A stretch of DNA of 64,000 nt from Chionis minor (GCA_013398295.1 VZSF01000872.1:372001-436000); one strand, 5' to 3'; shown: positions 24,799 through 38,000, counted from the stretch's first letter. The notes: generated by a model from the sequence alone, not told the origin. Numbers and translations are program-made.

Positions 24799-27556
24799 GC
24801 TGACTTAAGCAGCCAGCACAGCTTGTTCAAGGGTTATGGGAGCAGAGAATTAACTGGAAGTCCCTTTTCACATGCTGCCTCCAAACCCTTTTTTTTTCAG
24901 TTTGAGTTTTTCATTTTGAGTAGAGGTTGGCATAAGTAGGATTGTGGCTTCCGAAGCCCAGGAGAGGGAGTTGGTTTCCCAGGGTACCCTGAACAAGCTG
25001 CATTATTCTGCCAAAATATGTGTGTATTCTCTCTATATAAATGGGTTTTGTGTCCTGTAAGTGGGGCTTAATAGAGAAAACTTTATGTTCTTAGGTAGTC
25101 TCACATCTTTTATGTCAGGCCAATTAGGGAGGGAACAAGTTTGAACATTATGCCAAAATGCAAGGAAATTAATGCTCAGAGTACGGCAAGGCTGGAGATT
25201 TTAAGAGTGTCAAGAACCCTATGCACACACATTTGTGTATTCAAAAGCCAGAGATGATGTTGATGACATTAAATTTTGTTATACTGATAACTGGGAATCA
25301 TACAGTTACGAAGCTGTATGATCAAGTTATCTTCTTGAAAATACTGGGCAACGTAATTACTTGAAGACTTGGTACCTGGTTAAAAGGAACTTTTTTTTTT
25401 CTTCAAGTTTTTTACTACTTGTGGCTTTCTCCAAAGCTTGGGACTGGCTTCTGCTCAAAACCTTTTTCTGAGTATGGATAATCTTGTCTCTTTTTTTTAC
25501 AATTTTATTCTGGAAGCTTATACAGGGAATGGTGGAAGTGGGAGTTGGGAGGGAAGGACAAAAGTACCTGAACGGAGAGGAGAGAGTTAGTGGTATTTGA
25601 TATGGTTCAGCAAGGGAGGGAAGTTCTGTCAGGTCAAGGTAGACTTCAGCAAAATCAGCCTGGACTTTGCTGTAGGGGAAAAATATGTGGGGATATACCA
25701 TATTCCTTCATCCGCGTGCCAGTTCCTGTACCAGCTGCTGTACAGTGATTCAAGGGAGCTGATGTGACCCCCAGATAGGGCAGGAAAATTGCTGCTCTCA
25801 TCATGTCCTCGGGGAGGCACGGCTTTGCACAGCTCCCCCGGCACCAGGGAACCACCAGGCCATTGCACACACAGTCATCAAGCAGTCATTAAAAAAAACT
25901 TAGTTCTTTCTCAAGGCGGTGATTATTGTGATGCAGTGAAGTGCATAGATGGAGTGCTGCGATATGAAGCCATTTGGGATTGAGCAAAAGAAGGAGCAGA
26001 TGAATTATACACGAGGAAGCTAAAAAAAAAAAGACGCCTTGCATTTGGGTTTCTCTGCTTCAGCCCATCTCATCAATAGCAAGTAGAAATCATAAAATTA
26101 TGCAGGTTTGACTCCAAATTCAGTGGAATACTTTATAGTCAGGGTATAATTGCTTCCTAATTGCTTCAGGTAAGCATCAAAATCCCTGCTGCTGCCAAAG
26201 GCAGGCAGCAGGATGAGCTCAGAATATCCCCAACCCTGAGAGTGCTTTCAAATGATACAGAGAAATAAGAAGAGTTTCTAGTTGCATTTTATTTTAAAAA
26301 GACCTAAAAAAATGTAAATCAAGAATCTATTTTGCAATCCTTTTTCAACAGTGAGTGGGTAATAGCCTTTTGAAATTGTTGCATTTGATTGCTTCCAGTG
26401 TGCTAGTGGTAAGCCAGAAAGTAAATTACTACTTTGTACACCCGAGCTGATAAAGATTTCTTTTGCAATAGATTTTTCCTCTGGTAGTAATTTTTTGCAT
26501 TAGTTAAGTTAGGGAACAGCCTTCAATTATATCTTTCTCGCATCAAACTACAAAGTTGACATAGTTGTTTTCTATCCACAGTAAAATGATACTGTACTTC
26601 TGAGGCTGTGCTTGGCTTGGGGCACATTTGATTAGCAAAGTTCAACACCTGCCTACAGAAAACAGGTTTGCTAAGAAATTTAGCACAAGAAACAGATATA
26701 GAATTTACAACAAACAAATAAAATTACTTGGTAAGACTAAGGAAAATCCGTTGGTGGGTTGCAGCAGGAGCACTAACAAAGCCGTTAATTAACCCTGCAG
26801 GTATTTCTGGAAACCCATTTTCAGAACTTTCCGTGTTTCCAAAGCATTCACCTCTCGGCCTGAGATTTTCACTGCTTGATCTATAATCCAAAGCGAAGGT
26901 ATTTGGAGAATAGAGAAAATAGCTTCTTATCAGCAGCTGAGGAGCATATAGCAAGAAGTTTTTACAGGAAGAAACTCCTCTTGCATATTTAATGGATGTC
27001 TATCCCAGGCTGCCCTCAGTGGGAAAGGCAAAAAAATCAGTACATTTACACACACCTGTGCAGTTTTCCAGGGATGAGCTGCAGTACTTGATGAAAATTT
27101 TTAAAAAAAGAGCTTGGGGAAGCCTGTTTCATCTTGTTGTGATGCAATTCAACATCACACATAAAGATTTTATTTTCATGGGGGAAGCTTTTTCTGAAGC
27201 CTTGAAGTTTGTTATGCCTGGACAGAATCCTGCCAGCCCACAAAGCTTTGTTTGAAATCAATTGGCTCTGTAGTAACTGGATAGTTTGTTTATGTAGGAC
27301 AATTTACGGGATTGGGTCTTGTAGTCAGATATAATATAATGTCATGATATAATTTAACACTGAGTGGCTAGAGCACAGGGTGCTCTGCTAGAAATATATT
27401 TCTCTTGGTGGAAACTAATCAGGATTTATCCCATGGAGGGGTGTGGCCGAGATCTGTGTAGGGAAAAGGGGCTGCCCTGATTCTAAACTGCCGATGAGTG
27501 ATTCAAACGCTGCTCCTGCCAGGATGCCTGAATTACAACACTGTGCTCTTAAATAT
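24799..27556. other. unassigned non-coding stretch
   Basis: No supported gene or named repeat. T-rich and A-rich homopolymers occur at about 25390 and 26020. The 114-codon minus frame at 25357-25701 overlaps two other frames and is K/S/F-rich without a domain. Confidence 0.5.
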
Positions 27557-28008
27557 ATTCATAGAATCATAGAATTACCTAGATTAGAAGAGACCTTTAA
27601 GATCATCGAGTCCAACCATCAACCCAACACTGCCCAACCCACCACTAACCCATGTCCCTCAGCACCACGTCTGCCCGGCTGGGAAATACCTCCAGGGATG
27701 ATGACTCCACCACTGCCCTAGGCAGCCTTTTCCAATGCTTGATAACCCTTTCCATGAAGAAATTTTTCCTAATATCCAACCTAAACCTCCCCTGGCACAA
27801 CCTGAGGCCATTTCCTCTTGTCCCATCACTTGTTCTCTGGGAGAAGAGACTGATATCCCTGGCTACAGCCTCCTCTCGGGCAGCTGTAGAGAGCGAGAAG
27901 GTCTCCCCTCAGCCTCCTCTTCTCCAGGCTGAACAACCCCAGTTCCCTCAGTCGCTCCTCACAAGACTTGTTCTGTAGACCCTTCACCAGCTTATTCCTT
28001 GGACTCTA
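27557..28008 (-). mobile_element. CR1 LINE, 5'-truncated
   Basis: The plus strand starts with ATTCATAGAATCATAGAATT, the inverse of the CR1 3' terminal octamers. It continues through the inverse of the 3' UTR (GAGTCCAACCATCAACCC) and of the ORF2 end, including the complement of the RKNFF block near 27755. It also covers a region upstream of the copies at 14790 and 34828, finishing near 28008 in the inverse of the conserved block around the GLV/KGLE motif. Substitutions and small gaps interrupt the coding frame. It belongs to the same 3'-end group as the copies at 14790, 34828 and 39045, but faces the other way from the first two. Confidence 0.92.
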
Positions 28009-29561
28009 AGTTACCTCTGGTTACCATAATACTAAGGATCAACAGGAATAGTTTATATAACAACTACATTGAAAATAGTTAAGCGTTATGGGAACTCACA
28101 AAGTTGGGCTCTTAACTACATGTGTTGCTGGATTTTCCTTTGAGCATCAAAAATGTTACTGCTTAGTAGATGCTATGAATTACAGCTGGCCCTCCTTCTG
28201 TGCTGGCCTGTGCAATATCTGAAATCTGATTAGGTGTCATTCCACATCCGCAAGGTTAAACAAAAACATTCCTGCAACCCAATATTATGCCAATTAAAGT
28301 GCCTAACTTGCTTTTTCTGCACACAGAAGGACAAACAGAAGCACCTTTATGCTCGGGTTACATGTCTGTTTTCCCCTAGGGTGTGTTTGGCTGGCTGGCT
28401 GAGTTTTGTAGGATGGGAAGTGTATTCGAAAAGCCTGTGTCAATAAAAGTCACTGTTTAGGAAACAGTCATCTTCCTGACAGAGATGGGACTTCTCGCTC
28501 AGCTGGGAAGGGGCTACCATTCAGCAATGGTGGCAATCAGCAGATAAGAGCAGGCTGCAGGGATTCACAGACGTGCTGGTCCAGTCCATACACCCAGTTT
28601 GCAAGAGACCCGTGGCTTTTCCATCTTGAAATCTCTTTTGTAATTTGCATGGCTATGGCCAAGCGAGCAGTGTTGAGTCATCTGCAAAAGGGCTTGGGAG
28701 GAGACAGGTTTTGCTTACAAGACTACAGAGCCATCCCAGCAGAGGGACAAGAGCGGTGTTGCCCATCTGCCTCTGAAACATCATGTTATTTCCCAACCCA
28801 GAAAGGACCATTCTCTTTCTTTAGTGGTGCTGAACAGCTGAGTTTGAGCGGGTTCATCAGTTTTCTGGATGTTCTCAGGATTGCCTCTTTTGTTTTTTGC
28901 TGCTTTGCATCCTGTTCCCCACAGATCACTGATGGGATCCTGACGCTCTCATGACTGAGCTAGCTCCACGTTTTTCTACAGTGTACCTTCTTTTAAGGAC
29001 CAGCTCAGCTGCCTCTGGGACATTGACCTTTCCCATGGCTCGGAGAGCAAAGCTGTATCTGCAGGATACAGGCAATATAGAGCAGGACCATCTGAAATGG
29101 CAAAATCCATTTTAGTCAGACTCCAGTCCAACTTTCATTATTATTTTTTAAATTTTTATTCATCTATTACATGAAAATTTCACTTAATCTTTTTTGGACG
29201 GATGCTGAGCAATGAAGTATGGTGTAGACTAGTCTGAAATTTGATTCCTTTAACAAAAGAATTACCTGGGAAGCAGGATGTACCTGATTGGCATCTCCTG
29301 AAGGCAGGACAACAAATATGCCCCTGTCACCTACCCCACTGCTCTGGCACATAGAGTATGTTATATGGGCTGAGGCATGTCCCTGATGAGGTTCCTGTTT
29401 ATATGGAAGAGCAGCTCCGAGCTACATGGGTGTGTTCATGATGTGGGTGCAGGAGTATCCTAGGAAAGTGGGACTGGAAAAGGGTCTTCACAAGACTAGC
29501 TAATCCATTACTCTACCCCAAAGCATCATTCTTAGAAAGTACTTTTCTAACATACAGAAAT
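28009..29561. other. unassigned non-coding stretch
   Basis: No gene recognised. A short perfect palindrome, ACTGTTT-AGG-AAACAGT, lies at 28452-28468. The open frame at 28649-28954 (plus) has no known domain. The region just before the LTR (29440-29560) may be an old repeat that I cannot name. Confidence 0.5.
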
Positions 29562-29566
29562 AATGG
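29562..29566. repeat. 5-bp target-site duplication, left copy
   Basis: AATGG immediately precedes the LTR end (TGTCACGCCCC on plus). An identical AATGG directly follows the other LTR end at 30379-30383. This is the footprint of retroviral integration. Confidence 0.85.
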
Positions 29567-30378
29567 TGTCACGCCCCACCCAGAAGAGGGGGGCAGGACT
29601 GTGACTCAGATTTGCAAATCCCCAGTGGTGTGGAATAGGTGAGACAACCCTCAAGGTCCACACACAAACATTTATTAACTTAACTAGGGCCACAATAATT
29701 GGTTCAGTATAGAACAAAGTCTGGCAACCGAGAGAGAGAGAGATCAATCACTGGTCCTGGTTCCAGCGTTGGTCCAGCCCACGGAGGTGTGGGGGGGTCT
29801 CTGGTTCATAGGAGCACTCCTCCATGCATCCCCCAAAGAAACTCTTCCACCACCACCTAGGGGCACGTATCTTCCCCTTTTATGTTCCCCTTATCAGTCG
29901 GACCCGCCCCACCATTACAGTGACAGTTTGTCTCAGGTTTCCCCCTCCCCAGGTGGGATGGAGCACGATTTGGGTGGGGGCAGGGGTGCTAGAGTCAACC
30001 TTAATACGCATTTATAATAATGAGACAAAGTCATTCATTGAACAAGATGGTCCCAAACCAGAGAACTAACGAGCTTCCTGAGTTGGGTGGCCCCATTTGC
30101 TTCCCAAAGGCGTCCTCCCTCCTGTGTTGTTCAGATCAGTTTCTCCCCACCTGCGTCCCACGGGAGACAAGCAGGTGTCAGCCTCAGCAGTGCCTTGGCA
30201 AGGCCGGCATCGTCCAGCCTCCACCGTGTCCACCCTGGCCACAGCTTCATTTCAAGGTACTATTTCAAGAGTGTTGGAGACATCTGGAAAGGTTCGGAAG
30301 GCCTCCACCCCATCCCCTTTAACTCTCCTCAGGTTGCTTCTCCCAGTCTTTTTTAGAGGAGTTTACAAGTCTTTTACA
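29567..30378 (-). mobile_element. solo LTR of an endogenous retrovirus, family A
   Basis: An 812-bp element that in minus orientation starts TGTAAAAGACTTG and ends GGGGCGTGACA, so it has the TG...CA ends of a retroviral LTR. A perfect 5-bp duplication AATGG flanks it. In its own direction there is a TATA-like CATAAAAGG near 29885-29877 and a polyadenylation signal AATAAA at 29676-29671, giving U3 of about 490 bp and U5 plus tail of about 105 bp. No internal gag, pol or env sequence is next to it, so it is a solo LTR left by LTR-LTR recombination. A 5-bp duplication fits ERVL-like or some gamma-like avian families; I cannot assign the class. A related partial copy lies at 52149-52578. Open frames inside it are not genes. 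Confidence 0.88.
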
Positions 30379-30383
30379 AATGG
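30379..30383. repeat. 5-bp target-site duplication, right copy
   Basis: AATGG directly after the LTR terminus TTTTACA, matching 29562-29566 exactly. Confidence 0.85.
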
Positions 30384-30599
30384 CGATGCCGTTTTTTTTC
30401 AGGTAATCTATTCACATGTTAATATCTCTTCCTTTAATTCTGTTTTTCTTTAAATGTCCCTTGGTGAATTTGGAAATATCTATAGTTCTGCGTGGAGAAC
30501 AGTTTATTCTATCTTTGTGCTTTTTTGCCTTTTTGGAAAGTGTTACGTTTCCGTTCGGTTGTCTGTTCCATCTGTCTCCGTAGGCTGTGTTCTGGTAGC

Positions 30600-30725
30600 T
30601 TTTCTCAGGATTTTCTCCACCCGCTCCAGGTCTTCAATGAAGTGCGATGCCCAAAATGGAGCACAGTGCTCCAGGTGATGCCGCCTCAACCGTAAATAGG
30701 GAGGAAACATCTTTATCATTTGTTC
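30600..30725 (-). mobile_element. degraded CR1 LINE fragment
   Basis: The plus strand shows the inverse of the CR1 ORF2 3' region: CTCCACCCGCTCCAGGTC, then GCGATGCCCAAAATGGAGCA and GTGCTCCAGGTG, corresponding to the usual block GGTGCCCAAAACTGAACACAGTACTC. Both ends are lost and divergence is high. It is an old, dead piece. It lies about 220 bases from the solo LTR and is not part of it. Confidence 0.75.
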
Positions 30726-31016
30726 CACTGTACTCCTTATTTTGAGATTGGTTTACGTTTTTCTAATTAAAAGCGGTAACCGTTTAAAGCTACAAAACTG
30801 GGGCTGGGGAGAGGAGTTTGTGTTTTCATTTGGCTGCCAGTAAATAAGTAGAAAGGTAAAAGGCTAAAAATGGGAGTTTTGTGGCATCTGAGCAGAGGAG
30901 CAGATGGATGGCCGCTACGGTTTCAATTAGGTCGAGTTCAAGGGAAACCTAATTAACAGCCAATTACAGCAGTTGAGACTGGTAGTAATGCTGTATTAGC
31001 AAAAATGATTTTTTTT

Positions 31017-31058
31017 TAATAAAAAGGTAATTATCTTAATAAAAGAAGGTAATTATCT
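31017..31058 (+). repeat. two-copy tandem duplication, 20-22 bp
   Basis: TAATAAAAAGGTAATTATCT at 31017-31036 is directly followed by a second copy with two extra bases (TAATAAAAGAAGG then TAATTATCT) ending at 31058. A small local duplication, probably replication slippage. Confidence 0.75.
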
Positions 31059-33223
31059 GCTACTGTGGACCAGCAGAGGCGACACAGAGGAGCTGGTGGA
31101 GGGCATTTGGTATATTTTACCATGAAATTATTGCTAAATCTAATTATAATATATGCATGTTATCCACGATGGTGAGACCCAACGAGTCAGGAGGAGATTG
31201 CTCTTGAAATGCAGAGCACTATGTTGCTTTTGCTGCTGTGAGTAGTAATTCTGCAGAAGCAATGTGGTAATTCTAATTTAGCAGTCTTCCGAAGAATTTG
31301 TCGGGTTTTCTTAGGCTGCTGCCTTATTTTGTGGACACAGCTGGGAAAAATAATCCAAGTGGCGTTTTAAAATGGATTCTTTTAACTGTATTTTGAATTG
31401 TGGACAAGCACATGCTTAGAATTCAAGTGGTCTTAAATTGGCCTTAGGAATGAATTAAACTAAACTGAAATAAGGCTATGTTAATTCTGAACGTCTGAAA
31501 AGCCTTACAGTTGTTAAGGCAGTTTTAACTAATCCCCTTTAACTTCACATTTTTAGTCAGCTTGGATTATGTCTCAGTGTCCCTGTGCTGGCAAACCCTG
31601 AGATCAAAAACTGTGTTAAAATTAGCTTCTCAGTAGGGATGAAACAGAATATTGTTCTGTACTTCCATGGAAGAGTACCACCACTTTACAGCACTGAGGT
31701 TTTTGCTTTGCTAAAATCTAGAGGGCTTTCCCTCTTGCTGGGATTGTGACAAAGGAAATATTTCTTCTCTTCGGATGTCTACTTTTCCTTTGATTGCTTA
31801 GAAAGTATTTCTAGTGAATGAATTTTGGGGGGCTGATCTACAAAAGTTTTATTTTCTCTGGAATAAGCCTTATTTTTTGCAGGTGATATTCAAAACCACT
31901 TTCTTTTTACTGGGCTATTGAATATTGATTTATTTACAAGCATGGCACACACATTCAACCATAGGGTTGTGAACTGATATAAAATGGGTTAAGTTGGTAA
32001 TACTAACAGTACAAAAGGAGACGGTAATTGTTCATATTTACATCATATTCTAAGTTAATATTCCTTATGCCAGTGGGAAAGCAAGAGTTGGAAGGATAAT
32101 CAGGAATACTTTGGATCCAGTAATAAGACAACTGAATCTGGAATCGGTTTCTGTCTGCTTTTAGAAAGCTATTGACTGTATTGAATAAAATAGCAAGGCT
32201 GTTGTTGCCATGATGATGGCTGTACGAAACACACACAGGGGTAAATATTTAGCTAGTGATGAGTAACTGGAGCCATTTATAGGCCTGATCATAATTTCTG
32301 AACCACTGTGCTGAAATGCGTTGCTACTCATTTCCATTTTGTGCAAGTTAAAGATAGATAAAAGATTTCTCAGTATTTTTTTTCATACTTCTAAAAATTC
32401 AGCTGCTAGGATTATGATATTCTTGTGTGTGTGTCACATTCCAGCCTAGAGCAACGCTTTGCAGCTTAGTTACTTAGTTATATAAATCCCTCGAAATAGA
32501 AAATTAATTGAGATGCTGATACTCTCTTAATTGAAGAAGCACTTATAGGTAATATTATTTTATCTTTATTTTAGGAATTATTTCATTTTTTACAGAGCTC
32601 AAATAATCACCATTTACTCTTTCTTTGTATGGCAGCAATTTGCTAGTGGCTTTCTTAGAGCTTCCCAGCTTTCCATGTCAAGTCTGTATACAATTACTGT
32701 CATCTGAAGGATGTAAATGGCGATGCAGTTGTTCAGACAGCAATTAAATAGCTATTTAGACTCCTTAAAATATGCTTACATTTTTGCATAATTACACTTA
32801 GCAATATTTAAAATTATACCATGGGGTTCCTGAGTATTATTCTGTATAAAAGCACGTTAAAGCAGCCCTGATGCGGTGGGCTGATTCACCCCTCGCATCA
32901 TCCCTTCACTTTTCTGGATCTCTTTTCCCATCGAAAGCCAATGCTCTTCCAGCCCTTTCTGGCCCACCGTGGCAAGCCATGACTCCAGCGTTTGTCCCTG
33001 TAAAACCTATGTCAGTATTCTTGAGTATTTTTGTATTTTAATTTTTTTTTTGCTGGCAAAACTTGTATTTGCGTGGATTACATTGAAAGAGAATTCTTGC
33101 ATAGTGAGTGTGACAGACGAGAGCAAATGCTTTCTTTGGACATTTCTTTTCTGCCAAAACTGACAAAACAAGAGAATGTCTATTTGTACCATAACCCACC
33201 ATTTGCAACTCTTCAGGTTTTTT

Positions 33224-33250
33224 TGTTTTGTTTGCTTGACAAACAAAACA
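33224..33250. repeat. perfect 11-bp inverted repeat with 5-base loop
   Basis: TGTTTTGTTTG, loop CTTGA, CAAACAAAACA. Outer CTTC (33211-33214) and GAAG (33252-33255) can extend pairing across an asymmetric bulge. The hairpin is real by sequence, but it is made of low-complexity T/G and A/C, so slippage or inversion is as likely as function. Confidence 0.7.
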
Positions 33251-34827
33251 GGAAGAGCTAAGGGAAAACAACAGTTTTATTCTGTGAAGATAAGTGTTTA
33301 TACCACAATATATAAAATAGAAACAGAATTTAAGGGTGTGCCTCCTACAGATACTATTTCACAGGAAAAAAAATTAAAATATCATTTGCAGTTCACAACA
33401 TATTCCTAGAAATTTTCTTACTTTCTTTTCAATACAAATGGAGCATTAAATGACCAGTCTGGAAATGCCTCTGTCCTATTTCATTCTCTAAACAAAGAAA
33501 TAACATCACAATTTAAATTAAATTTACATATAACATTAAAATAGATTAAAAAATCATTAGAGGCTATTATACTTTGCTCTTTTCTTTTTCGTCTTATTCG
33601 GTGCATTTCATTGTATTCCATGCGTATATGTACTCATCCTGCTGTCTCTTGTAAAAGCAGTTTGCTTCACGTACAAAACTTCATAAATAATATGCCTTGA
33701 GAAACAGCCGGCAAACACTTTGAAGCATGAATTGGGTAGAGTGGCATGGCAGTAAGCCATAAAAAAACTTGAGAAAAGATCAGCCAGTGTCGATGCGCGG
33801 GGTTCAGGATGCTCTTGTGTGTGAGGGCTGGTTCCGTGCCTGTTTAGAGAGAGGGCAAGAGCATCCCGGATGGCATTTAATAGGTTTTGTCATTGGTTTG
33901 ACATTGCTGTCAAAATTGTTTGTTTATCAAATACGCCTAAGGCAGAGGAGCTCTCTGGGAGCTAGAAAATCTTGATGTGCGAAGGTCTCCCAGGAACAGA
34001 TTTCAAGCGAGGCAGGTATCATGGGCTTGCTGGGCTCTGTGACAGAGTACGATCTATAGGTATGATCTTATCCATTTATATTTCTGTAGCCACGGTCAAG
34101 GTGATGGAATTAGCTCAGAAATATCTGTAACAGCTCATTAGGGATCTAAAGACCTTTGAGGTTAAAGATTTTTTCAGTTCATTAAGAAATCAAAGTAAGT
34201 AAAAGGTAACTACTAAATAATCACTGACTTCTGAAGACAATTTGCCATCAAATTAAGTCTAATATTCAGAGGGAAGGACACTTAAACTTGAACTCCCATA
34301 AAGGCACATTTGAGAGACGTTTTTCCTCCCACACCAAACTGCACGTGTTCTGCTTTAACCATGTGACATACCCTTCCCATGATACCAGCTTGATGCCCTA
34401 GGATAATTTTGCCAGTCTTCCCACTTTATCCTTTGGGACAACTTGGGAAGCTACTCTTCCCCCCCACCCGCCCCCGCTGCGTTTAATGTGAACAGGAGAC
34501 AAGGGAGTTTGAAGCTCTAAGGTGGCTGCTGTGGAAAGCGAGTGGGTTGGACAGGCTCTCATTATTCCTTTGAAAATCCACCTCGTTCTCTTCAATGGAA
34601 GACTTTGGGTGGCCTGTTCGGTCGCACACGAATCATGTCAAAGGTGCTCTGTTTTCCAGCAGTGACTTGGGGAAAAGAGAAGATTTAGGGTCACGTGTTT
34701 TTTGTAGCAAGTTTTGAATGGAGCTGTTTGACTTCAGCTTGGTCTTGTGTGTTCTCTTAAGGTGTGGTTGACCATTTCCACGGTCCTGCTTTCCCTAGGA
34801 AAGTTCACTGGCTTGCATTGAAGGATT

Positions 34828-35078
34828 ATGGCCTCAAGCTGTGCCAGGGGAGGTTTAGCTTGGATATTAGGAAAAACTTCTTTACCGAAAGGGTTCTCAA
34901 GCATTGGAACAGGCTGCCCAGGGAGGGGGTGGAATCGCCCTCCCTGGAGGTATTTAAAGACGGGCAGACGTGGTGCTGAGGGACATGGGTTAGGGGTGGT
35001 TTTCGTAGTGTAGGTTACGGTTGGACTCGATGATCTTGAAGGTCTCTTCCAACCCAAGTGATTCTAGGATTCTATAAT
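34828..35078 (+). mobile_element. CR1 LINE, 5'-truncated, young subfamily
   Basis: It starts at the ATGGCCTCAAGCTGTGCC block and keeps an open frame over the last ORF2 segment ([28 protein letters not shown]). It runs through GGTTGGACTCGATGATCTTG and ends in slightly mutated terminal octamers, GATTCTAGGATTCTAT, at 35060-35075. It is nearly collinear with the copy at 14790, differing by scattered substitutions. The 5' truncation is typical. It is one of the least diverged CR1 copies here. Confidence 0.93.
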
Positions 35079-38000
35079 GTCCCGTACAGGATGCTCATGG
35101 AAGAGCGCGTGGGCAGTTGAGGTGGTGATACCCTCCATCTCCCTGGAGGAATTGTTACCTGTAAGGAGGAAGCGGGGTGGTGCACGGCACTGCTTTGAAT
35201 TAGGAAGCGGAGCACCGAGCTGCGGGAGGTTTTTTGTTTTCCCCTCTGAACATAAGTATCGCACAGCCCCGTGAAACCACTAGTCCAACCATTGACCCAT
35301 ACTCTCAGCAATGTATACGTAACAGCATAAAGCCTTATGTATTAAGATGATTATTTTATTTTGCAGATGTGAACATCGTGAGCCATTTTTTTTCCTGATA
35401 CATGGGTATTGTCAGGCATACTGAATTCGAGTAAAAACTGGTCCCCCTTTTCCTTTCTTTCTCTTTTTTTTTTTTGGCAGTTTTCCTAATTTTTTTTGTA
35501 CACTAACAGGACTTCAATGTCTTAGGGTAAATTCCACTTCTTCGGTATTTACAGTTGCACTTATCTGAGTTACTGAGCTGTTACTGCCTGAACAGTATTA
35601 AATGTCAGATAAAATAAGTGCCAGTGTTTAATGGCATGAAATAAACTTAACTATGGCTCAAGAATTTCTTGGTATTAATATTCTGGTTATAAGAGATTGA
35701 ATTCAAATACCTTTCTAATTCTGATTCCTGCAATTACTTTAATTTTCCAAGACATTTACTGGTTAGCAGTGAGGCATATTGAGTTAAAATAAATCAAGTT
35801 AAAAAAAATATTTTTATATTTATTGGATTTTAATGATTTTTGTGCTCCTTAATTTCTGTCTGTTTCTTGAAGTTATTAAAACAGTCAAATTGTTTTTCCA
35901 CAATCTGCAATACTATTGTGATAGGATTTGTAACGACCACTTTGAAATAATTATTTATATATGTTCATTTTCTAACATCCCCATTGCTAATTCCCTAAAG
36001 CGTTTGTATGTACATTTTTACTATATTAGTCTTTCTGCCTGACAGTGCACATCAACTCAGATGGACTATTAATACCGATAGTTAATAACTTTCACTACAA
36101 AGTTCCCAGGAAAATAACTCTCTGCTTCCTCATGTTTCCAATCATACGCTTAGAGCATTAATTCTTCTAAGGATAGCAATGTCTTGTTTATTTTGGTATG
36201 CCTCTAATGCAGGTTTTAAACAAAAAAAGATCATTTTCTAACAAGAATTAATGCCGTGGATTGCAGATAAGCAGGTGGGCACATTTGGCATGTCTGCAGG
36301 GCTGATCCTGGAAATGAGCTTGTGGGGAAGGTCATGGCCAAAGGGTTGGTTGCATTCAAGTTACAGGAGTTCAAAAAGTTCCTGCCCTCGTGTTGAGATG
36401 TGCTTCCTCTTCTCTCACCATGCCAACAGCTGAAATGTTTCTTTTTAAACCTCAAAAACGTGTGCTTGTACCATACCTGTGCTTGGGCGAGAGACCCGCT
36501 GATGTGGGTGAGGCATTGCCACGCGTTTGCAAGAGCTGGTGTCCATCAGCGGTGCTCCCTGATCAAAGTGTAAAAACTGTACCAACCTATAAAAATGCGT
36601 CCATTTTAAATCACGACCTTGGAAATGAGAAATTTTAAATCATAAACGTGAGAGAGGGATGGAGAGTATCAGGCTCTTTCAAAACATTTTTGATAGCATG
36701 CGTACTCTGGCCCAGAAAATTGGGCTTTCAGACAATTTTGAAGAAAAATTATTAGACAAGCTTTCAAACTTCTAGAAGTACAATTATTTTTTTCGTGGAC
36801 TGTATTTCTGATATATCAGTGGGTTTTTGCAAACATGATTTCCAGTATTCCAGCCTCACGCTCTCTGCAGTCATAGCTGAACCCCATAGCACCACGTTCC
36901 CTGTCCTGTTTGGTTTTTGTTCAGACTCTGCCCTTTCTGGATGGGACACTGGCAGGTGACCTCCAGGGAACTGGAACCAGTTGGCCCTGAGATGCTCCAG
37001 AGAAACAAGACAGAAGAAAGGATTTTGAGGAATAATGAGATAATAATTATATATACACTAAAAAAAAAAATATAAATAACTTGGGTATTTTTCCACATTG
37101 ATTTTAAACTGGGATGTGGCCGTGCAGCAACAGCCCTGCCGTGCTGCGTGTGATGGACAACTGAGCCCACGGTACAGTCACTTTGAGCGGTGCTGGTCCT
37201 GTCTGCCCAGGAGTAAGTATTCCAGATAGCCTCTTTCTTTCATTTTCCTTATCTATCTGTCACCGTAGAAAGGTATATGCTTATTTGGGGATAATCCTTG
37301 TGTTCGCTTAAGGAAAATGCCTCGCAGGGTATCTGAGCATTTCAAGTGCAACTTGACAGCTTGTCTCCATTTAACCCCGGGACCTGACTGTTTTTAGCTG
37401 CAGCTGTTTCTGTGGTTGCCTCCGTTCTGTGTCATGCTTCTTTGAAACTGTAAAAATCCTCTACAGTTACCTTAAATTGAAATTCCTCCATTTCTAAAGT
37501 ATCCCCACGTAGACAGTGAGGCCAACAAATACTCCTCTCTTCAGGTTTTATATCTCTGGATTATTCCACATGGATGCTCTGCTTCCAGTGCACACTGGAG
37601 CTTTGATATCAAAACCCAAAGTTATGTCATGTTAGCAATTGTTTGCAGGGCTGGATACCTGTTACTGTCAGGCCTTGAAACTATGGCAAGATTAGCTTTA
37701 AAGTTGAAGGTTTCTTCCTCATCGCATCCCCCTCCTTTTTCTTTTTCCTGCCTTGAGAAAGCCAACCCTGTAAGTAATCTGTATTTCAAACCTGGGAATA
37801 AAACTAAATAAAACTAAGTAAATGTAAGATGATTTATCATAAATTAGCATTTCATCACTCTGGGTAAAGCTATGGAATAGTTTATTAAGCTTATTGGAAA
37901 AGCCGGCGCAAATCTGAATTTTATTTGCACCGGTTTCTGTGCTGCCAGTTCCCTGTAGCTCAGAGCAAACGTGTCTTCTCTGAACCTGGCCCTAAACTTC

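Larger units (their letters stand above)
30726..34827. other. unassigned non-coding stretch
   Basis: No gene or transposon recognised in about 4 kb, apart from the small repeat at 31017 and the hairpin at 33224 listed separately. The sequence is very AT-rich, especially 31000-32850 and 33280-33580. Short open frames are K/I/F/N-rich chance frames. Confidence 0.5.

Noticed and set aside
29769..30453. Cluster of overlapping plus-strand open frames of 80-118 codons
   Set aside because: All lie wholly or mostly inside the minus-strand solo LTR; several frames are open at once and none encodes a retroviral domain.
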